Origin: Tannerella forsythia
Lineage (GTDB): Bacteria > Bacteroidota > Bacteroidia > Bacteroidales > Tannerellaceae
Length of the DNA stretch: 33,967 nt
Assembly (NCBI RefSeq): GCF_003860135.1
Contig: NZ_RQYN01000030.1
Span: forward strand, 1-33,967
Direction of reading: 5' to 3'
Shown: positions 33,139 through 33,967 of the stretch, one piece after another
How positions within the stretch are numbered: position 1 is the first letter of the stretch
Layout of the letters: each line of letters starts with the position of its first letter
Notes under the pieces: generated by a model
What the model was told of the DNA's origin: nothing
Seen by the model: only the letters and a program-made list of their open reading frames with translations
The model's database searches: none
Translations under genes and position numbers: made by a program

Positions 33139-33522
33139 ATGGCAATCAAATTCAAAGTAATCGAAAAAGGGCAGCCCGGTGTAGCGGGCGGTGGAGTGAA
33201 AAAGTATTATGCCTCGGCCAATGTGACCGGCGAGAAAACGCTGGCAGGGCTCACGCGCGACATTGAACGGATGAGTACCGTAAGCGGTGCCGATATCCGG
33301 GCCGTGCTTTACGCGCTCGTCGACGTCATGCAGTCGTCGCTGGCCGACGGGCAGGCCGTACGTCTGGGCGAGCTGGGCAGCCTGCGCATCAACATCTCGA
33401 GCGAAGGGAAAGAGACCGAAAAAGAAGTGACGGCCGACGCCATCAAAAGCGCGAAAGTCATTTTCACACCCGGTGTCGACCTGAAGAAAATGCTCGCCAA
33501 CCTCAAATACGAAAAGATGTAA
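33139..33522 (+). CDS. HU-family DNA-binding protein (Bacteroidetes histone-like)
   Basis: A 127-residue HU-related protein of the Bacteroidetes histone-like type, longer than classical 90-residue HU. It has the distinctive N-terminal extension MAIKFKVIEKGQPGVAGGGVKKYYASANV, then the HU dimerisation helices (LAGLTRDIERMSTVSGADIRAVLYALVDVMQSSLADGQAVRLGELGSLRINISSEGKETEKEV) and a C-terminal KVIFTPGVDLKKMLANL, the family ending. The DNA-binding arms are the SLRINISS/KETEKEV strands. It closes the rightward series but may have its own promoter, as its neighbours are envelope proteins. Confidence 0.92.
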   Translation: MAIKFKVIEKGQPGVAGGGVKKYYASANVTGEKTLAGLTRDIERMSTVSGADIRAVLYALVDVMQSSLADGQAVRLGELGSLRINISSEGKETEKEVTADAIKSAKVIFTPGVDLKKMLANLKYEKM

Positions 33523-33532
33523 GGTGTGCCCT

Positions 33533-33599
33533 CCGGAAAACACGTGTCTTTTTTTAAAAAACACACGTGTTTTTCCGGAAAAAGACGCGTCTTTTTCGG
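33533..33599. repeat. Three stacked palindromes, terminator-like, after the HU gene
   Basis: CCGGAAAACACGTGT (33533-33547) pairs with ACACGTGTTTTTCCGG (33563-33578) with one bulged base, and the inner T/A run pairs as well. GAAAAAGACGCGTCTTTTTC at 33578-33597 is a separate perfect palindrome that shares the CCGG of the first, so the two cannot form together. The T-runs suggest a terminator. The dyad centres (33543.5, 33566.5, 33587.5) are 23 and 21 bases apart. Confidence 0.65.
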
Positions 33600-33620
33600 A
33601 CAGACGTACTGACGGACACT

Positions 33621-33706
33621 CCCCTCCTTTGGAGGGGTGGTCTGCAAGACCGGGGTGGTCTCCCTTCCTCTGGAGGGGTGGCCTGCAAGACCGGGGTGGT
33701 CTCCCT
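33621..33706 (+). repeat. 41-bp direct repeat, 2 units
   Basis: CTCCTTTGGAGGGGTGG followed by TCTGCAAGACCGGGGTGGTC is repeated once at a 41-base period (GGAG at 33631 and at 33672) with a few base changes. Each unit has two dyads: CCTCC-TTT-GGAGG and GGTCT-GCA-AGACC. It lies directly in front of a DUF559-type gene. Confidence 0.8.
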
Positions 33707-33748
33707 GCAAAGGATAAAAGACAGAACAATCGTAAAAGGACAGAACAT

Positions 33749-33967
33749 ATGGAAACAACGCCATTGACCTACATTCATGGAGTTCCCGTATACAGAAGAG
33801 TAATCGGTAGATTACCCGTAAACGGTCGGCTGGCGCCTCGAGCAAAGGCTTTGAGGAAAGCCGGGATTTTATCGGAAATTCTTTTCTGGAAACAGGTTCA
33901 TAAAGGGCGGTTTCATGGTATTGATTTCGACCGGCAGCGAGTGATCGGGAATTATATTGTCGATTTC
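33749..33967 (+). CDS. DUF559 endonuclease-like protein (partial at window edge)
   Basis: The first 73 codons are present and the frame is open at the window end. After about 30 residues (METTPLTYIHGVPVYRRVIGRL...) the sequence reads LRKAGILSEILFWKQVHKGRFHGIDFDRQRVIGNYIVDF, which is the DUF559/VSR-like endonuclease pattern: the E in SEILFW, the F-x-G-x-x-F-x-R-Q core and the D of NYIVDF, the likely metal ligand of this fold. These small proteins have a PD-(D/E)XK-like fold; their role in the cell is not established. The preceding direct repeat is close to the gene and may be associated with it. Catalytic residues after the window edge cannot be checked. Confidence 0.85.
   Translation, partial: METTPLTYIHGVPVYRRVIGRLPVNGRLAPRAKALRKAGILSEILFWKQVHKGRFHGIDFDRQRVIGNYIVDF

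Noticed and set aside
1-33967. Insertion sequence, prophage or integrative element
   Set aside because: I found no transposase, integrase, relaxase, phage structural gene or paired att-like flanking repeats.

Overview
The window looks like chromosomal DNA from a member of the Bacteroidales with roughly balanced base composition. The evidence is consistent: a type IX secretion sorting domain at the left edge, a SusC/SusD pair, promoters of the Bacteroidetes form (TTG, about 18-20 bases, TAnnTTTG), many small lipoproteins, A-rich translation leaders instead of strong Shine-Dalgarno sites, and a Bacteroidetes-type HU protein. I cannot name genus or species.

Left part (1-13126). The tail of a T9SS cargo protein is followed by a small lipoprotein and a 42-bp tandem repeat. 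Next comes a glycan-use locus. On the minus strand lie susC (with an STN domain), susD and a Ser-type sulfatase. Divergently on the plus strand lie a Tat-exported Gfo/Idh/MocA oxidoreductase and a very large HEAT-repeat protein ending in two DUF1080 (3-keto-glycoside hydrolase) domains. No classical glycoside hydrolase is present, so the locus may desulfate and import a glycan and cleave it by an oxidise-then-eliminate (3-keto) route.

Middle part (13199-23451). This is housekeeping and signalling: a SPOR lipoprotein, murB, then a 17-unit palindromic repeat array between convergent murB and lysA. The minus-strand operon ftsE-lysC-lysA (ABC ATPase, aspartate kinase, diaminopimelate decarboxylase) follows, so lysine/DAP and cell-wall genes cluster around the array. 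A tRNA with anticodon CAT, an OmpR-type two-component system and two PepSY-like secreted proteins complete this part.

Right part (22840-33967). A TPR sensor kinase and LuxR-type regulator are transcribed leftward. Facing them is a long plus-strand series of ten small envelope genes: a Big-like lipoprotein, an OM beta-barrel, a DUF805 membrane protein, a GLUG-like secreted protein, a WG-repeat lipoprotein, an unknown lipoprotein, a DUF2846 lipoprotein, a small secreted protein, a two-TM protein and a small lipoprotein. An HU protein and the start of a DUF559 endonuclease-like gene follow. The two directions share a strikingly symmetrical divergent promoter region with an inverted repeat that includes both -33 elements. 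Two consecutive genes in the series carry the same GNRA-loop hairpin exactly 17 nt before their start codons. This is the best candidate in the window for an undescribed envelope system.

A theme runs through the whole window. Three unrelated tandem repeats (5 units at 824-1030, 17 units at 14856-15551, 2 units at 33621-33706) all have a 41-42 bp period and palindromes inside the unit. In the largest one the palindrome arms change in a compensatory way.
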